Positions 1 to 7,028 of a DNA stretch of 13,530 bases are shown here, one piece after another (the first letter of the stretch is position 1; each line of letters starts with the position of its first letter). Under the pieces are notes generated by a model that did not search any database, was not told the origin of the DNA, and worked only from the letters and a program-made list of their open reading frames with translations. Where the stretch lies: positions 1-13,530 of the forward strand of contig JBMYQA010000155.1 of NCBI GenBank assembly GCA_049600855.1. The letters are read 5' to 3'. The translations under genes and the position numbers were made by a program. The stretch is from JBMYQA01 sp049600855 (GTDB lineage Bacteria > Bacteroidota > Bacteroidia > Cytophagales > Flammeovirgaceae).

Positions 1-2
1 TT

Positions 3-206
3 ATGGCTTTAAACTTTTTAATGATTCAAGAGACGGAAAAAGATGTGACATTTTTACATCATAAACCATTCGTGATAAACACTATTAGTAAAAGTAATTG
101 TGTGATTGGTTTTGTTGGCTTCTTTTGTGTTTGTGATGATTCAAAAGTAGCTCAAGCTGGAGAATTTAAAGCATCAATCGTGCTACCACCAAGCATAAAC
201 AACTAA
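3..206 (+). CDS. Unrecognised small open frame at left edge (67 aa, doubtful)
   Basis: An ATG-initiated frame of 67 codons ends at TAA just before the GH13 gene. It may be an independent small gene, the tail of a longer gene entering from the left (only two bases precede it, so the frame may continue), or a chance frame. The translation has no signal peptide, no repeat and no family motif I recognise. It has a hydrophobic, cysteine-containing stretch around residues 33-44 (VIGFVGFFCVCD). A competing frame at positions 2-64 is also open from the edge and could be a C-terminal tail, so the true reading frame here cannot be decided from this window. The composition is plausible for a protein but no function can be proposed. 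Confidence 0.25.
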   Translation: MALNFLMIQETEKDVTFLHHKPFVINTISKSNCVIGFVGFFCVCDDSKVAQAGEFKASIVLPPSINN

Positions 207-291
207 TAATCAAATAATTAAACTTACACAGAAATGCATTTCCTAAAAAAAATAGGAGAGACAAAGCGATTCATACTCAATTCTTAGAATA
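207..291. other. Spacer upstream of the GH13 gene
   Basis: This short AT-rich stretch precedes the GH13 start. It contains a weak inverted repeat (TCCTA at 241-245 and TAGGA at 253-257 around seven A residues). I see no TAnnTTTG-type -7 box, so the promoter of the GH13 gene is not located; it could lie inside or upstream of the doubtful frame at 3-206. Confidence 0.35.
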
Positions 292-2628
292 ATGCTAAAC
301 ATTAGTTTTTTCCAACAAGTAGGAAGTCGGCCTTCATTCCTGAACGATTTATATGGTTTAGTTTCTCCTATTCAACTTGAAACTTCTACTACTAAAGTTT
401 TTCTCCACGATTATTTTGTAGAAGTCTCACACATCGAACGCATCACTGCGCACCCAGCCTTGCAATTCGAATGGAGTACAGATAAAGCCTACCTCTATTT
501 AACGCCAACAGAAGGGCTTCCTAAACTTAGTGTTTTAACCATTTGGATCGACGAAGTGGCCTATGGTATTCTTGTAAAAACATCAAGAAGAATCGCTAGT
601 ACCTTTATTTTCGATACCTATGGGCAGCATTACAATCAAGTAGAAATTGCTGGCGATATGAATAATTGGTCTGCCCAAGCAGGCAAAATGCAATGGGAAG
701 ATGGAAAATGGCACATCACATACGAATTAAATCCTGGTAAATATGCTTATCAGTTTGTATTAGATGGACAATGGACACTCGACCCTGCCAATCCAGATCG
801 AAAAGATAACAACCTTGGAGGAATCAACTCTGTGCGCTCCGTTCATGAAAGTACAACCCAATCAAAACCCAGACTCTATACCTTAACCCATAACAAGAAA
901 GAAATTAAGATTGGTATTGAACATGAAATTGAAGGCTTGATCGTATTTTGGAATAACTTTCAGCTTCCTCCATCAATCATCACTCAGGAAAAAGATTCGG
1001 TACGCATTCAAATTCCGAAAGTTGCTAAGCATCAACAACGTTCTTACATCAGGGTATTTGCGTATAATGGCCGCCAAGAAGCTAATGAGCTCAAGATTCT
1101 ACTCCATCATGGAAAAGTTCTCGAACAATCTGATGACTTACAGCGAACGGACAAAGAGGCTTATATCATGTATTTCATTTTAGTCGATCGCTTTTTAAAC
1201 AGTGACAGCTCCATTGATGCTCCTGTGCTGGACGATCGCGTACATGAAAAAGCGAATTTCCACGGAGGAGATTTAGCAGGAATTTTACAAAAGGTCAAAG
1301 AGGGATACTTTAAACAATTAGGTGTAAATACATTATGGTTGTCTCCGATTACCCAAAACCCATTAGAAGCATTTCAAGAATGGCCCGAGCCACGACAATT
1401 CCATGCAGCTTATCATGGGTATTGGCCGACTTCCCACCTCGATATCGATCACCGCTTTGGAACTTATGAAGTCTTTGAAGAGCTCATCGAATCACTCCAT
1501 CAAGAAGACGCTAATATCATCCTCGACTTTGTGAGCAATCACGTTCATCAAGAACATCCACTCTATAAAACGCGTCCCGATTGGGTCACCCCGCTCCAAC
1601 TTCCTGATGGGCGAATGAACGTTCGCCTGTGGAATGATTTCCGATTCTCTACGTGGTTTGAGCTATTTTTGCCTACACTCGATTATGACAATCCAGAAGT
1701 AGTTGAAGAAATGACCAATATTGCGCTGCATTGGTTAATTGAGTTTGAGTTAGACGGTTTCCGACATGATGCCACGAAGCACATTCCCCAACATTTTTGG
1801 CGAGCACTATCACTAAAAATGAAAAAAGAAGCGCTAATTCCGCAGCAGCGAACGATCTATCAAGTTGGAGAAAGCTTTGGCAGTCGCGAACTCATTGGGA
1901 GCTATACCTCTTCAGGAATGTTAGATGGGCAATTTGATTTTAATTTGTATTTCGATACCCGTAGCGTGTTTGCTTTGCCAGATCAATCATTCAAACTGCT
2001 CCATCAATCCTTAATGGAAAGCTTTACGCATTATGGCGAGCTTCATATGATGTGTAATATCACGGGTAACCACGATTTATCACGATTCATTTCTTATGCT
2101 GGTGGAAGCATCAGTTTTGAGGAAGATACAAAAATGGCTGGCTGGACCCGAGAAGTTGGCGTTGGCGATCCCATTGGCTATAAACGACTCCTTTCTTTAA
2201 TTGCCTTTACCATGACCATTCCTGGCATTCCAGTTCTTTACTATGGCGATGAAATTGGAATGCCAGGTGCCGAAGATCCAGACAACCGAAGACCCATGAA
2301 GTTTGATGGACTAACGGAATACGAATTGTATACTAAACAGGTAACTGCTCAAATTATACAGCTCCGAAAAAATAAGTTAGCCTTTACTTTAGGTGAATTT
2401 CAATTACTTCATCTCACAGATACTACTTATGCTTATGCTAGGAGCCATTTCGATCAGATAGCCATTGTTGCTTTTAATAAGTCATCCGAATCACAAACAT
2501 TGAATTTAGAATTACCCGAACGATTTAGAGATGTAAAATTGAAGAGTAATTTTGGATGTAAAATCTGGCGAAGAAAAGAGGTGTTGAAATTAACTTTAGA
2601 GGCGGAAAGCTTTGATATTTTGACCTAG
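292..2628 (+). CDS. GH13 alpha-amylase-family glycoside hydrolase with CBM48/AMPK-type domain
   Basis: This is a 778-residue alpha-glucan hydrolase or transferase of family GH13. Residues about 100-180 form a CBM48/AMPK-type glycogen-binding module (EIAGDMNNW at 118-126, later a KYAYQFVLDG stretch). Beta-rich segments lie on either side (about 20-97 and 190-280). The catalytic barrel begins near 290 (YFILVDRF at 294-301) and carries all four GH13 regions: D412-H417 (DFVSNH), G489-H497 (GFRHDATKH, nucleophile D493), acid/base E527 (GES), and N593-H594-D595. A YYGDEIGMPG segment at 650-659 precedes a small C-terminal beta domain. There is no signal peptide, so it should act in the cytoplasm on imported or stored maltodextrins. 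The ATG is the first in frame and has no clear ribosome site, usual in Bacteroidota. The sugar transporter at 4474 is its likely partner. The exact specificity (amylase, cyclomaltodextrinase, neopullulanase) cannot be read from the sequence. Confidence 0.95.
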   Translation: MLNISFFQQVGSRPSFLNDLYGLVSPIQLETSTTKVFLHDYFVEVSHIERITAHPALQFEWSTDKAYLYLTPTEGLPKLSVLTIWIDEVAYGILVKTSRRIASTFIFDTYGQHYNQVEIAGDMNNWSAQAGKMQWEDGKWHITYELNPGKYAYQFVLDGQWTLDPANPDRKDNNLGGINSVRSVHESTTQSKPRLYTLTHNKKEIKIGIEHEIEGLIVFWNNFQLPPSIITQEKDSVRIQIPKVAKHQQRSYIRVFAYNGRQEANELKILLHHGKVLEQSDDLQRTDKEAYIMYFILVDRFLNSDSSIDAPVLDDRVHEKANFHGGDLAGILQKVKEGYFKQLGVNTLWLSPITQNPLEAFQEWPEPRQFHAAYHGYWPTSHLDIDHRFGTYEVFEELIESLHQEDANIILDFVSNHVHQEHPLYKTRPDWVTPLQLPDGRMNVRLWNDFRFSTWFELFLPTLDYDNPEVVEEMTNIALHWLIEFELDGFRHDATKHIPQHFWRALSLKMKKEALIPQQRTIYQVGESFGSRELIGSYTSSGMLDGQFDFNLYFDTRSVFALPDQSFKLLHQSLMESFTHYGELHMMCNITGNHDLSRFISYAGGSISFEEDTKMAGWTREVGVGDPIGYKRLLSLIAFTMTIPGIPVLYYGDEIGMPGAEDPDNRRPMKFDGLTEYELYTKQVTAQIIQLRKNKLAFTLGEFQLLHLTDTTYAYARSHFDQIAIVAFNKSSESQTLNLELPERFRDVKLKSNFGCKIWRRKEVLKLTLEAESFDILT

Positions 2629-2811
2629 AAATTCATCTCATAATACTTAAATGTTGTTTGGAGCGTGAATAAGGTATTCTCCCCAAAGGCCCTCCCTACA
2701 AATCTTCAGAGTTGTAGTAAATACCGCCACAAGCGATTTTAGCAGTTCATCAAATAATAGTGGATACACGAATAAGTTCAAGATAAGCAGTTCAAAACCT
2801 TCTACAAACAA

Positions 2812-2837
2812 AAAAGCCGCAATACACTGCGGCTTTT
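2812..2837 (-). terminator. Intrinsic terminator of purA
   Basis: AAAAGCCGC (2812-2820) and GCGGCTTTT (2829-2837) form a perfect 9-bp stem with an 8-nt loop. Read on the minus strand it follows the purA stop by about 20 nt and runs into six T residues, as expected of a Rho-independent terminator. On the plus strand only four T residues follow, so it may also stop GH13 transcription weakly. The rest of the spacer from 2629 shows nothing recognisable. Confidence 0.85.
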
Positions 2838-2856
2838 CAATAATATGATAATGGCT

Positions 2857-4137
2857 TTATACTAAAGCAGCTTTCTCATTGCGGTGAATGGTTTCCTTAC
2901 GATCAGGACCATAAGAAACCAACGTAATGGATACGCCTACTTCTTTTTCGATGAACGCAATGTAGTCTAACAATTGGCTAGGCAAAGTATCGAATTCCAT
3001 GGAATTGGTAATTTCAGTTTGCCAACCACCAAATGCTTTCAACTGTGGCTTCAAGGTTTTATTCATATCGAATGGCAAGATTTCTGTCTCTTGATCATTT
3101 TCATCTATATAATGTGTACACACTAAAATTTCCTCAAAGTTATTCAACACATCTGATTTCATCATAAATAACTCCGTCACTCCATTAATCATCACTGAGT
3201 ATTTGAGTGCTGGTAAATCCAACCAACCACACCTACGCGGTCGACCAGTAGTTGCACCAAATTCATGACCAACTTTGCGAAGCTCTTCTCCTGCTTCATC
3301 AAATAATTCCGTAGGGAAAGGGCCATTTCCTACACGGGTACAATACGCTTTAAAAATGCCAAATACACTGTTAATGGCTGAAGGAGGAACGCCAGTACCA
3401 GTGCAAGCACCTGCGGTAAACGTGTTAGAACTGGTTACATAAGGATAAGAACCAAAATCGACATCTAGCAACGAACCTTGTGCGCCCTCTGCCAAAATCG
3501 TTTTTCCTTCTTTCCGAGCATTATTGAGGAAGTATTCGCTATCAATAACCCTTAATTTCTTAATGATTTCCAGCGCAGCAAAAAAGGCTTCTTCTTCTGC
3601 TTCTAATTCATAATCAAACGCGAGGTAACTGAGCATATCTTTATGCTTCGCCACTAAAGCATCGTATCTTTCCTTGAAATTATCGGTAAAGATATCGCCC
3701 ACACGCAGGCCAGAACGACCAGTTTTATCCTGATATGCTGGGCCAATTCCCTTAAGGGTAGAGCCAATTTTTTGATCACCTTTCTTCTTTTCAGAAGCAG
3801 CATCTAATAAGCGATGTGTAGGAAGAATGAGGTGCGTTTTCTTAGAGATAAATAGGTTATTTGCCACTACAGCCCCTAATTTCTCCACATTCTCAATCTC
3901 GCGCTGAAGCGTAATGGGATCGAGTACCACACCGTTGCTAATCACATTTTGGATGTTGGGCCTAAAAATACCAGAAGGAATTTGGTGGAGCACCACCTTT
4001 TTTCCGTCAAACTCGAGAGTATGCCCCGCATTGGGCCCACCTTGAAAACGCACGACAATGTCATACTTTGGCGCTAGGAAGTCTACAACTTTCCCCTTGC
4101 CTTCATCACCCCATTGTAAACCTAATAGTACGTCCAT
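2857..4137 (-). CDS. purA: Adenylosuccinate synthetase
   Basis: PurA joins IMP and aspartate, using GTP, to make adenylosuccinate, the first committed step from IMP to AMP; it works as a cytoplasmic dimer. The 426-residue length is typical. The N-terminal GTP/IMP loop is intact (GLQWGDEGKGK at 6-16, with catalytic-type D11), followed by GGPNAGHT at 33-40 with H39, the signature GIGPAYQDK at 130-138, the EGAQG...D loop from 217, and the GTP/aspartate-binding ATTGRPRRCGW segment at 295-305. The start is fixed by the conserved DVLLGLQWGDEGKG beginning directly after the ATG. It is a single-gene unit: it converges on the GH13 gene, diverges from the transporter, and has its own promoter box upstream and terminator downstream. 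No truncation or unusual residue is visible. Confidence 0.98.
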   Translation of the reverse strand: MDVLLGLQWGDEGKGKVVDFLAPKYDIVVRFQGGPNAGHTLEFDGKKVVLHQIPSGIFRPNIQNVISNGVVLDPITLQREIENVEKLGAVVANNLFISKKTHLILPTHRLLDAASEKKKGDQKIGSTLKGIGPAYQDKTGRSGLRVGDIFTDNFKERYDALVAKHKDMLSYLAFDYELEAEEEAFFAALEIIKKLRVIDSEYFLNNARKEGKTILAEGAQGSLLDVDFGSYPYVTSSNTFTAGACTGTGVPPSAINSVFGIFKAYCTRVGNGPFPTELFDEAGEELRKVGHEFGATTGRPRRCGWLDLPALKYSVMINGVTELFMMKSDVLNNFEEILVCTHYIDENDQETEILPFDMNKTLKPQLKAFGGWQTEITNSMEFDTLPSQLLDYIAFIEKEVGVSITLVSYGPDRKETIHRNEKAALV

Positions 4138-4197
4138 AATATAAAGCTAGAGAACTGGTAAATAGTGAGTAGAATAATCTTGCCTGCTGCAAGACTA

Positions 4198-4214
4198 GTG
4201 GACGCGATGTCCAC
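4198..4214 (-). promoter_or_regulatory. Inverted repeat near the purA transcription start
   Basis: GTGGAC and GTCCAC are perfectly complementary 6-bp arms around a 5-nt centre. The element lies immediately downstream of the purA -7 box, about where transcription should begin. It could be an operator that blocks initiation or a hairpin at the extreme 5' end of the mRNA. A second repeat, CTTGC and GCAAG (4179-4193), follows it in the leader. Function is inferred only from position. Confidence 0.4.
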
Positions 4215-4215
4215 A

Positions 4216-4223
4216 CAAATATA
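4216..4223 (-). promoter_or_regulatory. Bacteroidota-type -7 box for purA
   Basis: The minus strand reads TATATTTG, an exact match to the TAnnTTTG -7 element of the Bacteroidota primary sigma factor. It lies about 80 nt upstream of the purA ATG, giving a leader of roughly 70 nt. No convincing -33 TTG is present at the usual 19-21 nt spacing (only GTTTA). Confidence 0.55.
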
Positions 4224-4330
4224 GAGCAAAAGCTTTTTAAACGCCTTATGTCCTATATAAAAGGATGGAAAAATATTCAACCAATAGCTTTTATATTTAG
4301 GTTATCCTGCTGCAAATCGGGGATGAATGG

Positions 4331-4356
4331 TGCAGCCGTTGCCACAACCGTTTGCA
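4331..4356 (+). promoter_or_regulatory. Two overlapping LacI-family operator candidates
   Basis: TGCAGCCGTTGCCA (4331-4344) and CACAACCGTTTGCA (4343-4356) each match 8 of 10 fixed positions of the general LacI/GalR operator pattern TGNAANCGNTTNCA, with the central CG steps 12 bp apart. They lie about 120 bp upstream of a sugar-transporter start, a sensible place for a maltose-responsive LacI-type regulator. No such regulator is encoded in this window, so the assignment is inference. Confidence 0.4.
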
Positions 4357-4473
4357 GTTCAATTGTAGGCTAATTCTTTTCAAATCAATGGATTATGCCG
4401 TAAATTGAATCAATTTCAACGAAAAACAACACCATGCCCAATCCCCATTTAAGGGCGTTAAATTAAATATGAA

Positions 4474-6213
4474 ATGAATAAACCTAAGCTGTCGTTTTGG
4501 CAAATTTGGAACATGAGCTTTGGCTTCTTGGGAATCCAATTTGGTTTTGCTTTACAAAATGCTAATGTAAGTCGGATCTTTGAAACCCTTGGAGCAAATA
4601 AAGATGATATTCCCATATTGTGGTTAGCTGCCCCCGTAACAGGTCTGCTCGTTCAACCCATTATTGGTTACATGAGTGATCGGACTTGGAACTCGCTAGG
4701 AAGAAGAAAACCTTACTTTTTGATTGGAGCTATTTTGGCCTCCATTGCACTTATTTTCATGCCCAACTCCTCTACCTTATGGATGGCTGCGGGTATGCTT
4801 TGGATCATGGACGGCTCCATTAACGTCTCTATGGAGCCTTTCCGTGCATTAGTAGGAGACATGCTTCCATCTGAGCAACGCACACAAGGTTTTGCCGTTC
4901 AGAGCTTTTTTATTGGGATCGGAGCCGTAGTTGCTTCTGCATTACCCTATATGCTCACCAACTGGTTTGGTGTAAGTAACACTGCGCCCAAAGGCGAAAT
5001 TTCCCCTTCTGTTGAAATCTCCTTTTACCTTGGAGCCTTTGCCTTTTTCACTGCTGTACTCTGGACGATTCTGAAAACGAAAGAGTATCCGCCAGAAATG
5101 ATGGAAAAGTTTGAAGAAGGCGAAGAAGAAGAACAATCTGCCAGCCTCAAAGATTTCTTTGCTGATTTTGTGCGCATCCCCAAAACCATGCGACAACTCG
5201 CATTTGTGCAATTCTTCACTTGGTTTGCCCTTTTCTCAATGTGGATTTATACGACAGCATCGGTAACTAGTCACATTTATGACATGAAGATTGACAAAGC
5301 ATTTACTACCAAATTATCCACTCAGCTTGCAGGTATTAATGTGGGTTCAGATGAAGATGCTAAGGAAGAACATCAATCGGTAAAAGCTGATTTAGATAAA
5401 GTGCTAGAAAAAATTGAAAACGGAAAAGATAAAGTAGCACCAAGTGTGAACACCGTTGGCTACCTCTTGGAAAAAACGATGAGCGAAAGCGAGCTTTATT
5501 TAGCCTTTAATACGCATTTTCCATCTGTTAATTCCTCAGAAGAAGGTTATGACAAAGTGAAAAAAGAAATGGAGAAATTGACGGAAACGCATCAAGAAGA
5601 TCCTAGAAAGATAAATGTAAGTTATGAGGTGGTGAATTTCTTCGACCAGCAAGTTAAAAAGGGAAGTATTACTGATGCTAGCTTGGCAGAAAAACTTACC
5701 ACCATAACTCCACTCAAATACATTCAGCAAGAATACAATACAGGTGCGGACTTTGTGGGAATTTGTTTTGCAGCCTACAGTTTATTTGCTGCCTTATTCG
5801 CCTTTTTACTTTCTCCTTTAGCTGGAAAGATTGGCCGAAAAGGTACCCATGCCGTTTCCTTGATTGCAGGCGCTTTGGGATTAATTTCGATCTATTTCAT
5901 TCAAGACCCGAACTTGTTAATTATATCTATGATTGGTATTGGTTTGGCTTGGGCAAGTATTTTATCCATGCCTTATGCCATGCTTGCAGGATGCTTGCCA
6001 CCTAAAAAGATGGGGATTTATATGGGAATTTTTAATTTCTTCATTGTAATTCCTCAAATTTTGGCTTCTTCACTGCTCGGTTTCTTTATGAATAATTTCT
6101 TTGATGGAGAAGCGGTATTAACCTTGGTGCTAGGAGGTGTATCCATGATTGTTGCAGCAGGGTTAACCATGATTGTAGAAGATAAAGATGATGTTGTGAC
6201 AGCAGAAGCTTAA
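4474..6213 (+). CDS. SLC45/GPH-type MFS sugar transporter, probably maltose/maltodextrin
   Basis: A 579-residue inner-membrane transporter with about twelve hydrophobic helices. The N-terminal half opens with a FWQIWNMSFGFLGIQFGF helix and carries GYMSDRTWNSLGRRKP at 65-80 between helices 2 and 3, the loop motif of SLC45/sucrose-type sugar:cation symporters. An acidic cytoplasmic loop (EEGEEEE) precedes the second half. Helix 7 ends near residue 268 and helix 8 begins near 426. The intervening 155 residues are charged, mostly helical and unusually long, and by normal MFS topology they face the periplasm. Similar Bacteroidota transporters commonly sit with GH13 and maltose phosphorylase genes, so maltose or a related disaccharide is the best substrate guess; the GH13 gene at 292 supports this. 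The ATG at 4469 is out of frame and stops at once, so 4474 is the start. LacI-type sites upstream suggest sugar control. Confidence 0.88.
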   Translation: MNKPKLSFWQIWNMSFGFLGIQFGFALQNANVSRIFETLGANKDDIPILWLAAPVTGLLVQPIIGYMSDRTWNSLGRRKPYFLIGAILASIALIFMPNSSTLWMAAGMLWIMDGSINVSMEPFRALVGDMLPSEQRTQGFAVQSFFIGIGAVVASALPYMLTNWFGVSNTAPKGEISPSVEISFYLGAFAFFTAVLWTILKTKEYPPEMMEKFEEGEEEEQSASLKDFFADFVRIPKTMRQLAFVQFFTWFALFSMWIYTTASVTSHIYDMKIDKAFTTKLSTQLAGINVGSDEDAKEEHQSVKADLDKVLEKIENGKDKVAPSVNTVGYLLEKTMSESELYLAFNTHFPSVNSSEEGYDKVKKEMEKLTETHQEDPRKINVSYEVVNFFDQQVKKGSITDASLAEKLTTITPLKYIQQEYNTGADFVGICFAAYSLFAALFAFLLSPLAGKIGRKGTHAVSLIAGALGLISIYFIQDPNLLIISMIGIGLAWASILSMPYAMLAGCLPPKKMGIYMGIFNFFIVIPQILASSLLGFFMNNFFDGEAVLTLVLGGVSMIVAAGLTMIVEDKDDVVTAEA

Positions 6214-6232
6214 TCAACCTTCAACTAAAACC

Positions 6233-6272
6233 AAAAGCCTATTGTAAGCAAATGCAGGTACAATAGGCTTTT
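6233..6272. terminator. Bidirectional terminator between transporter and response regulator
   Basis: AAAAGCCTATTGTA (6233-6246) and TACAATAGGCTTTT (6259-6272) form a perfect 14-bp stem with a 12-nt loop. The plus side continues TTTTGATTTT and the minus side TTTTGGTTTT. The element lies between the convergent transporter and response regulator genes, so it probably terminates both. Confidence 0.85.
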
Positions 6273-6294
6273 GATTTTAGCAAGGCTTAAGGGA

Positions 6295-7017
6295 TTACGC
6301 CCCAAAAGGTTCTCCATCCAGCACCATTAACTTATATCCTCGCCCTCGGATATTCACAATCTGTATCGTAGGATCTTCTTTGAGTTTCTTCCGAATATTC
6401 GTGATGTATACATCCATGCTCCGCGCATTAAAGTAAGAATCATCTCCCCATAATTTTTTAAGGGCATATTCCCGCTCCAATAATTGATTTTTACTCAAGC
6501 ATAATAAGCGCAATAAATCAGCCTCCCGATTGGGCAACACCACTTGCTGCTGATCCAATTTTAACGAACGATGCACATGATCGTACTGATACTGTCCAAT
6601 GGTAAAAATGGTTTGTTCTTCCTCTTCATCCTCCAGTACACCTACTCTACGCAAAATGGCATTGATGCGCATAATCAGTTCTTCCATGCTGAAGGGTTTT
6701 TTAATGTAGTCATCTGCTCCTAACTTAAACCCTTTCAATACATCTTCTTTCATCGATTTGGCCGTAAGAAAGACAATCGGAACTTTTCGATCTACGGCTC
6801 GAATTTCCTGAGCTAAAGCAAACCCATCCTTCTCAGGCATATTGATATCTAAAATGCATAAATCAGGAGAAAATGCTACAAACTGATCATAGCCCGCTTT
6901 ACCATCGGTACTCCAACGCGCCTCAAAGTCTCTCGACTCTAACAGCTCTTGCACCATCATCCCCAAGTATTGGTCATCCTCAACGATTAAAATTTTAGGA
7001 GCTTGCATTTGCTTCAT
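6295..7017 (-). CDS. rprY: OmpR/PhoB-family response regulator, RprY-like
   Basis: A 240-residue two-domain transcription factor. The receiver domain (about 8-124) has the acidic pocket E13-D14-D15, phospho-acceptor D57 (CILDINMPEKDG), T85 and K107 (KKPFSMEEL). A winged-helix DNA-binding domain (about 140-232) ends with NARSMDVYITNIRKKL and IVNIRGRGYKL, the recognition-helix and wing region. The NARSMDVYI-type stretch and overall sequence closely resemble RprY of Bacteroides and Porphyromonas, recalled from knowledge of the family and not checked by search. The kinase gene at 7029-8672 ends 11 nt upstream, so the two are co-transcribed, kinase first. The ATG at 7017 is used; an in-frame ATG three codons later (7008) is also possible. 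In Porphyromonas, RprY has been linked to the nqr operon and oxidative stress; nqrF lies about 5 kb away here. Confidence 0.95.
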   Translation of the reverse strand: MKQMQAPKILIVEDDQYLGMMVQELLESRDFEARWSTDGKAGYDQFVAFSPDLCILDINMPEKDGFALAQEIRAVDRKVPIVFLTAKSMKEDVLKGFKLGADDYIKKPFSMEELIMRINAILRRVGVLEDEEEEQTIFTIGQYQYDHVHRSLKLDQQQVVLPNREADLLRLLCLSKNQLLEREYALKKLWGDDSYFNARSMDVYITNIRKKLKEDPTIQIVNIRGRGYKLMVLDGEPFGA

Positions 7018-7028
7018 CTATTAATGGT

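Larger units (their letters stand above)
4138..4473. other. Divergent control region between purA and the sugar transporter
   Basis: This 336-bp gene-free stretch separates two divergent genes. Nearest purA it holds two adjacent small inverted repeats (4179-4193 and 4198-4214) and a minus-strand -7 box (4216-4223). Nearer the transporter it holds two overlapping LacI-type operator candidates (4331-4356). The 10-mer CCTGCTGCAA occurs at both 4183-4192 and 4306-4315. A plus-strand TATATTTA at 4292-4299 differs by one base from a Bacteroidota -7 box and might serve the transporter. I see no open frame or structured RNA family here. Confidence 0.7.

Noticed and set aside
148..196. tRNA-like string (GTAGCTCAAGCTGG followed by ACCACCA)
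   Set aside because: It resembles a D-arm and a CCA end by eye, but there is no complementary D-stem, anticodon arm, T-arm or acceptor stem.
4942..5219. Two overlapping open frames antisense to the transporter
   Set aside because: They are shadows of a well-supported coding region with no independent protein features.
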